The notes beneath the pieces were generated by a model. The model made no database searches. It was not told where the DNA came from and saw only the letters and a list, made by a program, of their open reading frames with translations. A program made the translations under genes and the position numbers. From assembly GCA_964477295.1 (NCBI GenBank), contig CAYZEZ010000013.1, forward strand, positions 1 to 32,716: a stretch of 32,716 nucleotides of DNA, in the 5' to 3' direction. Source of the stretch: CAYZEZ01 sp964477295. GTDB taxonomy: Bacteria > Bacteroidota > Bacteroidia > Bacteroidales > SM23-62. Shown here piece after piece: positions 1 through 7,962 of the stretch (position 1 is the stretch's first letter; each line of letters starts with the position of its first letter).

Positions 1-732
1 TTTGTTTACCGTATTCATGATAAACCCAACAGGGAAAAACTTGAATCCTTCACCTGGTTTATAAAACGGTTTGGTTATAACATGAACATTTCCTCCAAGA
101 AGAAAATTGCCGATTCAATGAACCGGCTGATCGTGGATGTTAGGGGGAAAAGGGAACAGAATATTATAGAAAACCTGGCCATACGAACAATGGCAAAAGC
201 GGAGTATTCGACAATGAACATAGGCCATTATGGGTTGGCCTTTCAATATTATACACATTTTACCTCGCCTATTCGACGGTATCCCGATTTAATGGTGCAC
301 CGGCTACTGGAACATTATTTGAATGGAGGGACCTCAAAAAGTCACACCAAGTATGAATCGCGCTGCAAGCATGCCTCTGAGATGGAACGAAAAGCAATGG
401 GGGCGGAATATGCATCGATAAAGTATAAGCAGGTCGAATTTCTTGCGGATAAGATCGGGGAGGTATACGATGGTGTGATCTCAGGAGTTACAGAGTGGGG
501 TTTGTATGTTGAATTGGTACACTGTAAATGCGAGGGAATGATATCAAACCGCGACCTGGATGATGATTTCTATGAATATGATGAAGATAACTATCGAATT
601 GTAGGAAAAAGATTAGGAAGGATATATCAGCTGGGAGATGAGATTAAAGTAGAGATCGGTCGCGCAAACCTGGCAAAACGGCAGCTTGATTTTTTCCTGG
701 CAGGAGAAGATCCTGAACTGAATTCAGGATGA
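1..732 (+). CDS. rnr: Ribonuclease R, C-terminal part (5' end outside window)
   Basis: Frame 1 is open from the first base, so 243 residues of a longer protein are visible, including 27 before the first internal Met. RNase R is a processive 3'-to-5' exoribonuclease that degrades structured RNA. The block HFTSPIRRYPDLMVHR is the conserved end of the RNB catalytic domain. It is followed, around visible residues 150-235, by an S1 RNA-binding domain (GVISGVTEWGLYVEL, then IGRANLAKRQLDF). A family member is about 700 or more residues, so roughly the first two thirds is missing. The last codons (GEDPELNSG and stop) are encoded by a copy of a palindromic intergenic repeat and are unlikely to be ancestral. 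The gene converges on lspA. Confidence 0.93.
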   Translation, partial: FVYRIHDKPNREKLESFTWFIKRFGYNMNISSKKKIADSMNRLIVDVRGKREQNIIENLAIRTMAKAEYSTMNIGHYGLAFQYYTHFTSPIRRYPDLMVHRLLEHYLNGGTSKSHTKYESRCKHASEMERKAMGAEYASIKYKQVEFLADKIGEVYDGVISGVTEWGLYVELVHCKCEGMISNRDLDDDFYEYDEDNYRIVGKRLGRIYQLGDEIKVEIGRANLAKRQLDFFLAGEDPELNSG

Positions 733-828
733 CGATCTTTGGAAAGTCATTCCGAACCTGCTGTGTCCCGAGAACTCGGGGTTTCGGAATCTGCTGTTTC
801 AGGAGATCCTGAACTAAATTCAGGATGA
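709..828. repeat. Paired palindromic intergenic repeats between rnr and lspA
   Basis: Two copies of a near-palindrome, tcctgaactgaattcagga at 711-729 and tcctgaactaaattcagga at 807-825, lie 96 bp apart in the same orientation. Between them is a nested inverted repeat: attccgaa (749-756) with ttcggaat (783-790), enclosing cccgag (767-772) with ctcggg (775-780). Transcribed, each unit would form a hairpin. Copy 1 encodes the end of RNase R, and copy 2 plus the spacer encode the end of LspA. Similar units that translate as HPEFSSGS- or ILNSVQDL-like strings are scattered through many Bacteroidota genomes; I recognise the pattern from memory, not from a search. Confidence 0.8.
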
Positions 829-1475
829 TGTTCTGGCTCACCTGGCTTTTTATCCTTCTTGTCATTTTCCTCAAGGGACCTGAAAAATTTTCGCTGAAAA
901 AAAAGGATAGTTATTACGCCAATAGTTATTGATGAATCTGCGATATTAAAAACCGGCCTGAAAAAAATCATATCCTGGCCTCCCCGGAAAGGTAACCAAT
1001 CGGGCCAGGTTCCGCTAATAATAGGGAAATAAAACATATCGACCACCCTGCCATGCAGGAAGCCTGCATAACCACCTCCTTCAGGGAACAATTGTGCAAC
1101 CTGTCCCCAACTATCGGTGAAAATAATTCCATAAAATGCTGAATCTAAAATATTTCCAATAGCACCTGCAAGGATCAGGGAAACACTGAGCACAAGTCCA
1201 AAAGGTGCTGATTTCGTAATCAGGAATCGCAGATAGAAACCAATACCCACAACCGCCAAAATTCTGAACAGGCTCAGGATAAACTTGCCAAATTTGCCCG
1301 GGATATCCATCCCAAAGGCCATCCCATTGTTTTCAGTGAAATGCAATATAAACCAGTTGCCGAAAACATTGATCTCCTGTCCCATCACCATAGAGGTTTT
1401 AATCAGGATCTTGATCACCTGGTCGATGGTACAAATTGCTAAAATGATTAAAATAGACTTTGTAGAGTTCGACAT
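747..1475 (-). CDS. lspA: Lipoprotein signal peptidase (signal peptidase II)
   Basis: LspA is an inner-membrane aspartyl protease that cleaves the signal peptide of prolipoproteins after lipid attachment. At 242 residues it is longer than the usual 160-210, partly through Bacteroidota-type insertions and partly through its tail. Recognisable blocks are DQVIK near residue 19, ENNGMAFG near residue 53, GNILDS, and the two catalytic aspartates in GRVVDMFYFP and FNIADSSI. Several hydrophobic membrane segments are present. The last ~27 residues (from HHPEFSSGS on) are polar and come from the adjacent palindromic repeat. It is the third gene of ileS > dksA-like > lspA, but an intrinsic-terminator-like hairpin sits just before its start. 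Confidence 0.93.
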   Translation of the reverse strand: MSNSTKSILIILAICTIDQVIKILIKTSMVMGQEINVFGNWFILHFTENNGMAFGMDIPGKFGKFILSLFRILAVVGIGFYLRFLITKSAPFGLVLSVSLILAGAIGNILDSAFYGIIFTDSWGQVAQLFPEGGGYAGFLHGRVVDMFYFPIISGTWPDWLPFRGGQDMIFFRPVFNIADSSITIGVITILFFQRKFFRSLEENDKKDKKPGEPEHHPEFSSGSPETADSETPSSRDTAGSE

Positions 1476-1486
1476 CTATCTACCTT

Positions 1487-1515
1487 AAAAAAAAGAATGA
1501 GGCCTGAACCTCACT
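1487..1515 (-). terminator. Intrinsic-terminator-like hairpin between dksA-like gene and lspA
   Basis: Read on the minus strand, a stem TGAGG-TTCAGG-CCTCA (1498-1513), extendable by one G-U and one A-U pair, is followed within two or three bases by eight T (1487-1494). This is the shape of a Rho-independent terminator. It lies 11 bp upstream of the lspA ATG (1473-1475), so it would stop or attenuate readthrough from ileS/dksA into lspA. The AAGG at the end of the T run may serve as the lspA ribosome binding site. Confidence 0.6.
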
Positions 1516-1552
1516 CTAATAATATAATAATATAATAATATATAGACAAAAA

Positions 1553-1927
1553 CTATTGGGCTTGTTTTGCTTCGATACTAAGTGTAGCATGAGGAACGGC
1601 ACGCAATCGTTCTTTCTGGATCAGTTTCCCGGTTGCCCTGCATATACCATATGTTTTGTTTTCAATCCTGACCAGTGCAGCCTGCAAATGTTGAATGAAT
1701 TTTTGCTGTCGCTGTGCCAGTTTACCGGCTTCTTCCTTGGAAAGGGTTGCAGCTCCTTCTTCAAGTACTTTAAAAGTTGGTGAAGTATCTTGAGTATCGT
1801 TGCTTTCATTCTGAGTAATAGCATCTTTCAAGAGTTCGTAATCACTCTTTGCTTTTTCGAGTTTAGCTAAAATAATTGCTCTGAATTCTTCAAGCTCCTC
1901 ATCTGAATATCTGGTCTTTTCTCCCAT
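1553..1927 (-). CDS. DksA/TraR-family transcription regulator
   Basis: The product has 124 residues from ATG 1927 (MGEKTRYSDEELEEFR). The N-terminal half is a helical coiled coil rich in Glu, Lys and Gln. The C-terminal part has the DksA/TraR zinc-finger framework (YGICRATGKLI, then RLRAVPHATLSIEAK). Family members bind the RNA polymerase secondary channel and tune initiation. Only one of the four zinc-binding cysteines remains (in GIC), so the finger probably does not hold zinc; this is a form I associate with Bacteroidota. A longer reading frame begins at 1975. The 1927 start is preferred because a TATATTTG -7 element lies at 1944-1951, inside the extra codons, and similarity starts near MGEKTR. 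It lies 93 bp after ileS on the same strand. Confidence 0.85.
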   Translation of the reverse strand: MGEKTRYSDEELEEFRAIILAKLEKAKSDYELLKDAITQNESNDTQDTSPTFKVLEEGAATLSKEEAGKLAQRQQKFIQHLQAALVRIENKTYGICRATGKLIQKERLRAVPHATLSIEAKQAQ

Positions 1928-1943
1928 GTCCTTAAATTTTCGC

Positions 1944-1951
1944 CAAATATA
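1944..1951 (-). promoter_or_regulatory. Bacteroidota -7 element (TATATTTG) for dksA-like gene
   Basis: CAAATATA on the plus strand reads TATATTTG on the minus strand, an exact TAnnTTTG match ending 16 bp before ATG 1927. No clear -33 TTTG is present. It supports the shorter start and an internal promoter after ileS. Confidence 0.4.
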
Positions 1952-2020
1952 TGAAAATTTTAGATACAGGTACATTGAAAATGATCTTAGTTACTTATAA
2001 ACAGCAAGAAACAGAGATCA

Positions 2021-5000
2021 TTAATCTGAAATCTTCATAATTTTCAGCAGTGTTTCAATATTTTCGTCTAATTCAATCTTTTTTGTACCGGTTTCCTTCA
2101 GTTTTTTTACCAGGCTGATGCTATCTGCCAGGGTTTGTGTACAGATATAATCCTTATGTTTCAATATTGAATCATTGATGGCATCGTGCTCCTGGATCTC
2201 GATTTCAATCTTATCCACTACATCAAACCCGCTTTCTTTCCTGAAATTCTGGATCCTGTTAACGAATTCCCTTGCAATGCCTTCCTGCCTTAGTTCCTCA
2301 GTAATCGTGATATCAAGTGCAATGGTAAAAATGCCTTCATTTGCCACAAGCCAGCCTGGAATGTCTTCAGAAACTATTTCAACATCTTCTATACCAAGCT
2401 TAACTTTCTGATCTTCAACCTGGATTATATACGTTCCTTCCTGTTCAAAACGGCTGATATCATCCGGGGTTAGCTCTCCTATAGCTGACACGATAGGTTT
2501 CATCATTTTGCCGAACCGTGGGCCAAGGCTCTTAAAGTTTGGTTTTATCTTTTTGACCAGCATATCACTGGAATTGGTCAGATATTCGATCTCTTTTACA
2601 TTTATTTCAGCCAGCACAAGATTTTCAACTGCTTCAACTTTTTTCCGGAAGGATTTATCAGGAACCGGTATTATCAGTTTATTTAAAGGTTGCCGCACTT
2701 TAATATTCACCTTCCTCCTCAGACCCAATACCATTGAAGAAATCTTCTGTGCTATGGCCATTCTTTCTTCCAGCTTCTGATCAATCAGTGATTTATCAGC
2801 TTTTGGGAAATCAACATGATGAACTGAGTCTTCAGAGAAACTGCCGGTCCTTCCATTCAAATCTGAAAACAGGTGTTCTGCATAAAATGGTATCAGTGGT
2901 GCAATTAACAGGGAAATGGTTTCGAGACATGTGTACAGGATTTGATAGGCTGATAATTTATCTTCTGTGAACTCTCCGCCCCAATAGCGTTTCCTGTTTA
3001 ACCTGACATACCAGTTGCTAAGATTTTCGACAATAAAATCCTGTATAGCCCTGCCGGCTTTGGTTGGTTCGTAATCCTCATAAAATTCTTCCACATCACT
3101 TACAAGAGAATTCAACAGGGAGATGATCCACCGGTCAATTTCCGGCCTTTTTTCAAATGGTACCGGATCCTGGCTGTTGTCAAAACCATCAATATTGGCA
3201 TACAATGAAAAGAAAGAATAGGTATTAAACAGGGTCCCGAAAAATTTACGCTTAAGCTCGTCGATAGCCTCAATATCAAATTTGCGGTTATCCCAGGGTT
3301 GAGAATTTGTTATCAGGTACCACCTTACCGGATCTGCCCCGTTTCTTTTCATGGCATCAATTGGATCTATGGTATTGCTTAACCGTTTTGACATTTTATT
3401 ACCAGATTTATCCAGGATCAGTCCGTGTGAAATAATGTTCCTGTATGCTACAGATCCTGAAATCATAGCAGCAATAGCATGGAGGGTAAAGAACCAGCCC
3501 CTGGTCTGGTCAACTCCTTCAGATATGAAATCGGCAGGAAAAAGATCACCAAACTCAATTTTATGTTCGAAAGGATAATGCCACTGTGCATAAGGCATTG
3601 CTCCTGAATCAAACCAGACATCAATCAGGTCCGGTTCGCGGAACATTTTTTTCCCGGAAGGGGAACAAAGAATGATTTCATCCACAAATGGCCTGTGCAG
3701 GTCGAACTGATTATAGTTGTCAGATGAATTATCTCCCGGAGTATATTGTTTCAGGGGATTTTCTTTCATGAATCCGGCTTCGATCGACTTTTCTATACCT
3801 GTTTTCAGCTCTTCAACTGAACCTATGCACAGTTGTTCTTTTTTGTCTTCGGTAATCCAGATAGGCAACGGCGTTCCCCAGAATCTGGATCTGGACAGGT
3901 TCCAGTCGACAAGGTTTTCGAGCCACTGTCCAAATCTGCCTGATCCGGTAGAAGGAGGTTTCCAGTTAATGGTATTGTTCAGCTCAATCAGTTTATCCTT
4001 CAATGCTGTGGTCCTGATAAACCAGGCTTCCATTGGATAATATAATATGGGTTTATCGGTCCTCCAGCAATGGGGATAGTTGTGAACATACTTGGCTATC
4101 CGGAAAACCTTTTTCTGTTTTTTCAGGCTGACTGCAATGGATACATCGGTCGACTCAGCATCCTCAGGCAGGTCATCAATATATTCATTTTTAACAAATC
4201 TCCCGGAAAATTCAGTATATGTTTCCTTATTTACATTGGCTTTCAGGAAGCCAGGATCAATATCCTCAAGCCTGTAAAACCTTCCTTTCCTGTCTACCAG
4301 TGGCTGCTGATTATTATTCCTGTCCACTATAATCAGTGGCGGGATACCATATTTCCTGGCAATGTTATAGTCATCAGCCCCAAAAGTGGGTGCTATATGA
4401 ACGATCCCGGTTCCTTCTTCAGTTGTCACAAAATCACCGAGTAACACCTTAAAAGCCTCATTTTCAGGCTGGACCCAGTCGATCAACTGCTCATAAGCAA
4501 TCCCTTCGAATTCCTTTCCCTTACATTCAGAAATGATCTGATATGGTATGTCATTATTGCCTGGTTTATAATCATAGAAACTGAGTTCTTTATTTTTGGC
4601 CGGGAAATACTCCTCCAGTAATGATTTAGCAAGTATAACCCGGATAGGATCTCCTGAATATGGATTAAACGTACTTACAAGTGCATAATCAATTTTTGAC
4701 CCCATAGCCAGGGCTGTATTGGAAGGAAGGGTCCAGGGGGTTGTGGTCCATGCCAGGATATGTGTATCAATGTCTGAATCTTTAAAAAGAAACTCGGATT
4801 TATCATCCCGGATAATTTTAAACAGGGCGACGATAGTAGTATCTTTTACATCCCTGTAACACCCGGGCTGATTCAATTCATGGCTGCTCAGCCCTGTTCC
4901 TGCGGCAGGTGAATAAGGTTGAATAGTGTACCCCGTGTATAAAAGTTCTTTTTGATATAATTCCTTTAACAGGTACCAGAGGGTTTCGATGTATCGGTTA

Positions 5001-5616
5001 TCATAGGTAATGTATGCATCTTCCATGTTTATCCAATAGCCCATCTGGTCGGTAAGATCTTCCCATTCACGGGTATATCGCATGACCTCTCTCTTGCAGG
5101 TATCGTTATAATCCTTTACNNNNNNNNNNNNNNNNNNNNNNNNNNNNNNNNNNNNNNNNNNNNNNNNNNNNNNNNNNNNNNNNNNNNNNNNNNNNNNNNN
5201 NNNNNNNNNNNNNNNNNNNATTCACGGGTATATCGCATGACCTCTCTCTTGCAGGTATCGTTATAATCCTTTACACTTATTGATTTCCCTATATCTTCCT
5301 TCGTGATCCCGAGTGTTTTTTCAACGGCAAGCTCAATGGGCAAACCATGAGTATCCCATCCTGCTTTTCTGTCAACACGAAATCCCTTTTGGGTTTTATA
5401 CCTGCAGAAAATATCTTTTATCAGCCTTGAAATAACATGGTGGATACCCGGTATACCATTTGCAGAAGGGGGGCCCTCATAAAAAATGAACGCCGGAGAA
5501 TTTTTCCTGATCCCGATACTTTTTTTAAAAGTATTTTCCTTCTTCCACTTTTCCAGGATATCTTTATTTATACCGGGAAGGTCAAGGTTCTTATATTCCG
5601 GAAACCGTGTACTCAT
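2021..5616 (-). CDS. ileS: Isoleucyl-tRNA synthetase (interrupted by assembly gap)
   Basis: Class I synthetase that charges tRNA-Ile with isoleucine and edits valine. The reading frame is split by 100 N (5120-5219), but the flanking 55 bases are duplicated. Removing 155 bp rejoins MRYTRE in frame to give about 1146 residues, the usual length of the long, eukaryote-like form. N-terminal GPPSANGIPGIHH (residues 48-60) contains the HIGH-type signature, and KMSKR is near residue 689 of the joined protein. The CP1 editing region and the C-terminal anticodon-binding region lie in order. A TTTG-N19-TATCTTTG promoter stands directly upstream. The dksA-like gene and lspA follow on the same strand. The gene is probably intact; the break is an assembly artefact. 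Confidence 0.95.
5065..5274. other. Artificial 100-N scaffold gap with 55-bp duplicated flanks
   Basis: Bases 5065-5119 are identical to 5220-5274 (55 of 55), with N at 5120-5219. The two contigs overlap by their last 55 bases and should be merged. The real sequence has no gap here. Confidence 0.93.
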
Positions 5617-5636
5617 AGGATTTTTAAAAAGAAAAG

Positions 5637-5667
5637 CAAAGATAGAAATTAATCATTGAACCACAAA
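5637..5667 (-). promoter_or_regulatory. Promoter of ileS (TTTG-N19-TATCTTTG)
   Basis: On the minus strand TTTG (5664-5667) is followed after exactly 19 bp by TATCTTTG (5637-5644), the full Bacteroidota housekeeping (sigma-ABfr type) consensus TTTG-N19-TAnnTTTG. Transcription would start near 5630, giving a leader of about 15 bases before ATG 5616. Confidence 0.75.
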
Positions 5668-5708
5668 TATCCATATGCAGTGTATGGCATGGAATGGAGG
5701 TATTTTGA

Positions 5709-6749
5709 TCAGGCTTTTTTCAGGGTAAATGAAAAGGAGGTCCCGGCGCCCAGTTCACTTCTTGCAGTAATGGTCTGGTTGTGGGCTTCGATAATATGTT
5801 TCACAATGGAAAGTCCAAGCCCGGTTCCTCCCCGGTCGCGTGAACGGCTCTTGTCGGTCCGGAAAAATCGTTCAAATATCCGGGGCATATCCTCCTTAGA
5901 TATTCCTATACCTGTATCGCTCACATCCACCAGAACGTTTTCACCCATTTCCTCAATATTAATGGTTGTCGTACCGCCCTGGTTCCCGTAATATATTGAA
6001 TTAATTATCAGGTTATTTAATACTTCGGTGATTCTTTTTTTATCGGCGTGTACCATGACGGATTTGTCATAGCTCCTGTCGTAAATTAATGAGATTCCAT
6101 AATTGCTTGCATTCATATCCTGCATTTCAAAGACATCTTTGATCAGTTGCACGATATCAAAATCCTTCCAATCCAGTTTTAGTTCACCGGTTTCTATCCT
6201 GGCAATGGATTCAAGGTCATCGATGATAGTAATCATCCGGTTAACGCTTTTTTCAGTTCTTTCAAGGTATTCCCTGTTGATTTCCTGATCTTCCAATCCG
6301 CCATCCAGCAAGGTGAGAATATATCCCTGTATATTGAAGATGGGCGTTTTTAATTCATGCGACACGTTTCCCAGGAACTCTTTCCTGTATTTTTCCATCC
6401 GGCGGAGTTTCTTAATCTCTTTTCTTCTGTTCTGGGCATAATTGATCACAAGCCTGTTTACTTCCTGGATCATATCCTTTCCTTCCAGTTTTTTCTTCAG
6501 TTCTCCCTTGGTAAGGGGGATATTCTCAATTGTTTTATAGATGGGATTGATCTTGTCAAAAATGAAATTATTAACTGTGTAAAAAATAAGCAGAAAAGCT
6601 ACGATAAAGATAATAACGGAGGCTCCTATCAACAGGTACCAGTGGCTTGTTTTATCTAACTGAAGCAATACAACCATCAGTATGATCGAAAGCGCAGTAA
6701 TGATAAAAGAGATTATAAAAGCAAGTTGTCGTGGACTGGTCGTAGGCAT
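5709..6749 (-). CDS. PhoR-like sensor histidine kinase
   Basis: The 346-residue membrane kinase has two transmembrane helices at about residues 9-30 and 38-58 separated by a very short loop, so it has no periplasmic sensor domain. A HAMP-like or coiled linker leads to the dimerisation domain with the phospho-acceptor His131 in NVSHELKTP. The ATPase domain follows with the N box (EVLNNLIINSIYYG), G1 (DVSDTGIGI), the F box (FERFF) and G2 (GGTGLGLSI). All catalytic elements are intact. It starts 9 bp after riboflavin synthase ends and is probably co-transcribed with it. No response regulator is seen in the window, so its partner is encoded elsewhere. The signal is unknown; with so little outside the membrane, it probably senses the membrane or a partner protein. 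Confidence 0.9.
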   Translation of the reverse strand: MPTTSPRQLAFIISFIITALSIILMVVLLQLDKTSHWYLLIGASVIIFIVAFLLIFYTVNNFIFDKINPIYKTIENIPLTKGELKKKLEGKDMIQEVNRLVINYAQNRRKEIKKLRRMEKYRKEFLGNVSHELKTPIFNIQGYILTLLDGGLEDQEINREYLERTEKSVNRMITIIDDLESIARIETGELKLDWKDFDIVQLIKDVFEMQDMNASNYGISLIYDRSYDKSVMVHADKKRITEVLNNLIINSIYYGNQGGTTTINIEEMGENVLVDVSDTGIGISKEDMPRIFERFFRTDKSRSRDRGGTGLGLSIVKHIIEAHNQTITARSELGAGTSFSFTLKKA

Positions 6750-6758
6750 ACAGAAATA

Positions 6759-7358
6759 TTAATTCCCGAGTTGTTGTTGTACTATTTTTGCAATGTATTT
6801 ACCAATGATATCAAATTCTATGTTTACAATGGTTCCTGGCTTAAAATTATGAAAATTGGTTACTTCATAGGTATAGGGAATAATAGCCACCTGAAAGGAA
6901 GTTTTTTGAGAGTTTACCACAGTCAGTGAAACACCATTGACCGATACGGATCCCTTTTCAACGGTAATATGTTCAGGATGCTTCGGCTCAAATGCGAAAG
7001 TATAGTACCAGCTGCCTTCAACCTCCTTTACACCGGTGCATTTAGCGGTAAGGTCAATGTGTCCCTGAACCATATGTCCATCCAGCCTTCCATCTGATTT
7101 CACACTTCTTTCCAGGTTAACTTCCGTGCCTTCTTTCCAGAACCTGAGGTTTGTTTTTTCAAGTGTTTCAAGAATGGCCGTAACAGTATAATCACTATCC
7201 GTTGTCTTAACAACGGTAAGACATACTCCATCATGGCTGACACTTTGATCAACAGAAAGTTCCTTGACGAAGGAACATTGCAGAGTGATATGAAGATTTT
7301 CCTTTTCCTTTTCCAGTTTGACCACCCTGGCCGTTTCTTCAACAATTCCTGAGAACAT
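6759..7358 (-). CDS. ribE: Riboflavin synthase, alpha subunit
   Basis: Catalyses dismutation of two 6,7-dimethyl-8-ribityllumazine molecules to riboflavin plus the pyrimidine product, the last step of riboflavin synthesis. The 199-residue length is typical. It starts with the signature MFSGIVEE and has two tandem lumazine-binding beta-barrel domains: residues 1-~95, with DGVCLTV, and ~96-190, with DGHMVQGHID at the junction and VNGVSLTV in the second. The C-terminal helix is the trimerisation element of the family. It is the first gene of a two-gene unit with the histidine kinase. No FMN riboswitch is visible in the 114 bp upstream, and only a weak TAATTTCG -7-like sequence (7385-7392) could serve as promoter. 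Confidence 0.95.
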   Translation of the reverse strand: MFSGIVEETARVVKLEKEKENLHITLQCSFVKELSVDQSVSHDGVCLTVVKTTDSDYTVTAILETLEKTNLRFWKEGTEVNLERSVKSDGRLDGHMVQGHIDLTAKCTGVKEVEGSWYYTFAFEPKHPEHITVEKGSVSVNGVSLTVVNSQKTSFQVAIIPYTYEVTNFHNFKPGTIVNIEFDIIGKYIAKIVQQQLGN

Positions 7359-7400
7359 AATATTTCAGTTTATTTTATATCTCTGCGAAATTAGGAAAAA

Positions 7401-7460
7401 ATTGTGAGTAGTGAGTAAGGGATTGTGAGCCGGAAGAAAAACCGTGAATTGTGAATTGGG
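7401..7460. repeat. Short degenerate tandem repeats (GTGAGTA / GTGAATT)
   Basis: gtgagtagtgagta (7404-7417) and gtgaattgtgaattg (7444-7458) are back-to-back heptamer duplications in the spacer between the 116-residue unknown gene and ribE. They are low-complexity intergenic repeats with no coding content. Confidence 0.55.
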
Positions 7461-7472
7461 GAAGTGATTCAC

Positions 7473-7823
7473 TTATTGATAGCAATCGGATTTAATATCG
7501 TCAATGGTATCCAGGATCACCAGTTTTATAACTAACAATTTATCCATGATCTTTGACTGGTGAATGATCCCTTCAGAAATATCAGAACTGTACAAGGTCT
7601 TTTCTATATTCTCCAGGTGATAAAGTGAAATATACAGGTTATGTACCTGGTCCTGCCATGAGTTGTTAAATTCACTCCGGTTGAGATAAAGGAGGAATTT
7701 GTTCATTTCCTGTCGCATAATGAAGTATTGTTCACAACCAACATAACATGAAAGTTCCCGGATTTCAGAATGGAGATCCATCAGGCTAATGTCCGGTTCA
7801 TTGAGAAAGCAGTCGTTTTCCAT
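7473..7823 (-). CDS. Hypothetical protein, 116 residues
   Basis: I do not recognise a family. The frame begins with ATG and runs 116 codons to a stop. The product is soluble and predicted largely helical, with no signal peptide or membrane segment. It is acidic at the N-terminus, with three cysteines (Cys5, Cys27, Cys31) and a fourth two residues from the end. Helical stretches with spaced Leu, Ile and Tyr (around 45-80 and 90-112) could form a small four-helix bundle. It stands alone between ribE and the divergently transcribed epimerase. It is flanked by short repeats on its 3' side and lacks an obvious TAnnTTTG promoter. Length and codon use look like a real gene, but function is open. Confidence 0.55.
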   Translation of the reverse strand: MENDCFLNEPDISLMDLHSEIRELSCYVGCEQYFIMRQEMNKFLLYLNRSEFNNSWQDQVHNLYISLYHLENIEKTLYSSDISEGIIHQSKIMDKLLVIKLVILDTIDDIKSDCYQ

Positions 7824-7962
7824 TGTTTAGGATTGTTTGGTGAATATTCATAGTTAATTACTGAGCTTTGATTTCGGTACTAATTCTACTACTTAATGCA
7901 GGATCTGATGGAATATCGATGCTTTTGTTATTTTTTTTCTATTTTAACCGAAAAGTAAAAAT

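Noticed and set aside
644..874. Minus-strand open frame with ILNLVQDL and ILNSVQDL strings
   Set aside because: It is the translation of the palindromic repeats between rnr and lspA and overlaps both genes; not a protein gene.
1518..1544. AT-only repeats (taataatataat) between dksA-like gene and lspA
   Set aside because: Simple low-complexity sequence; no function can be supported.
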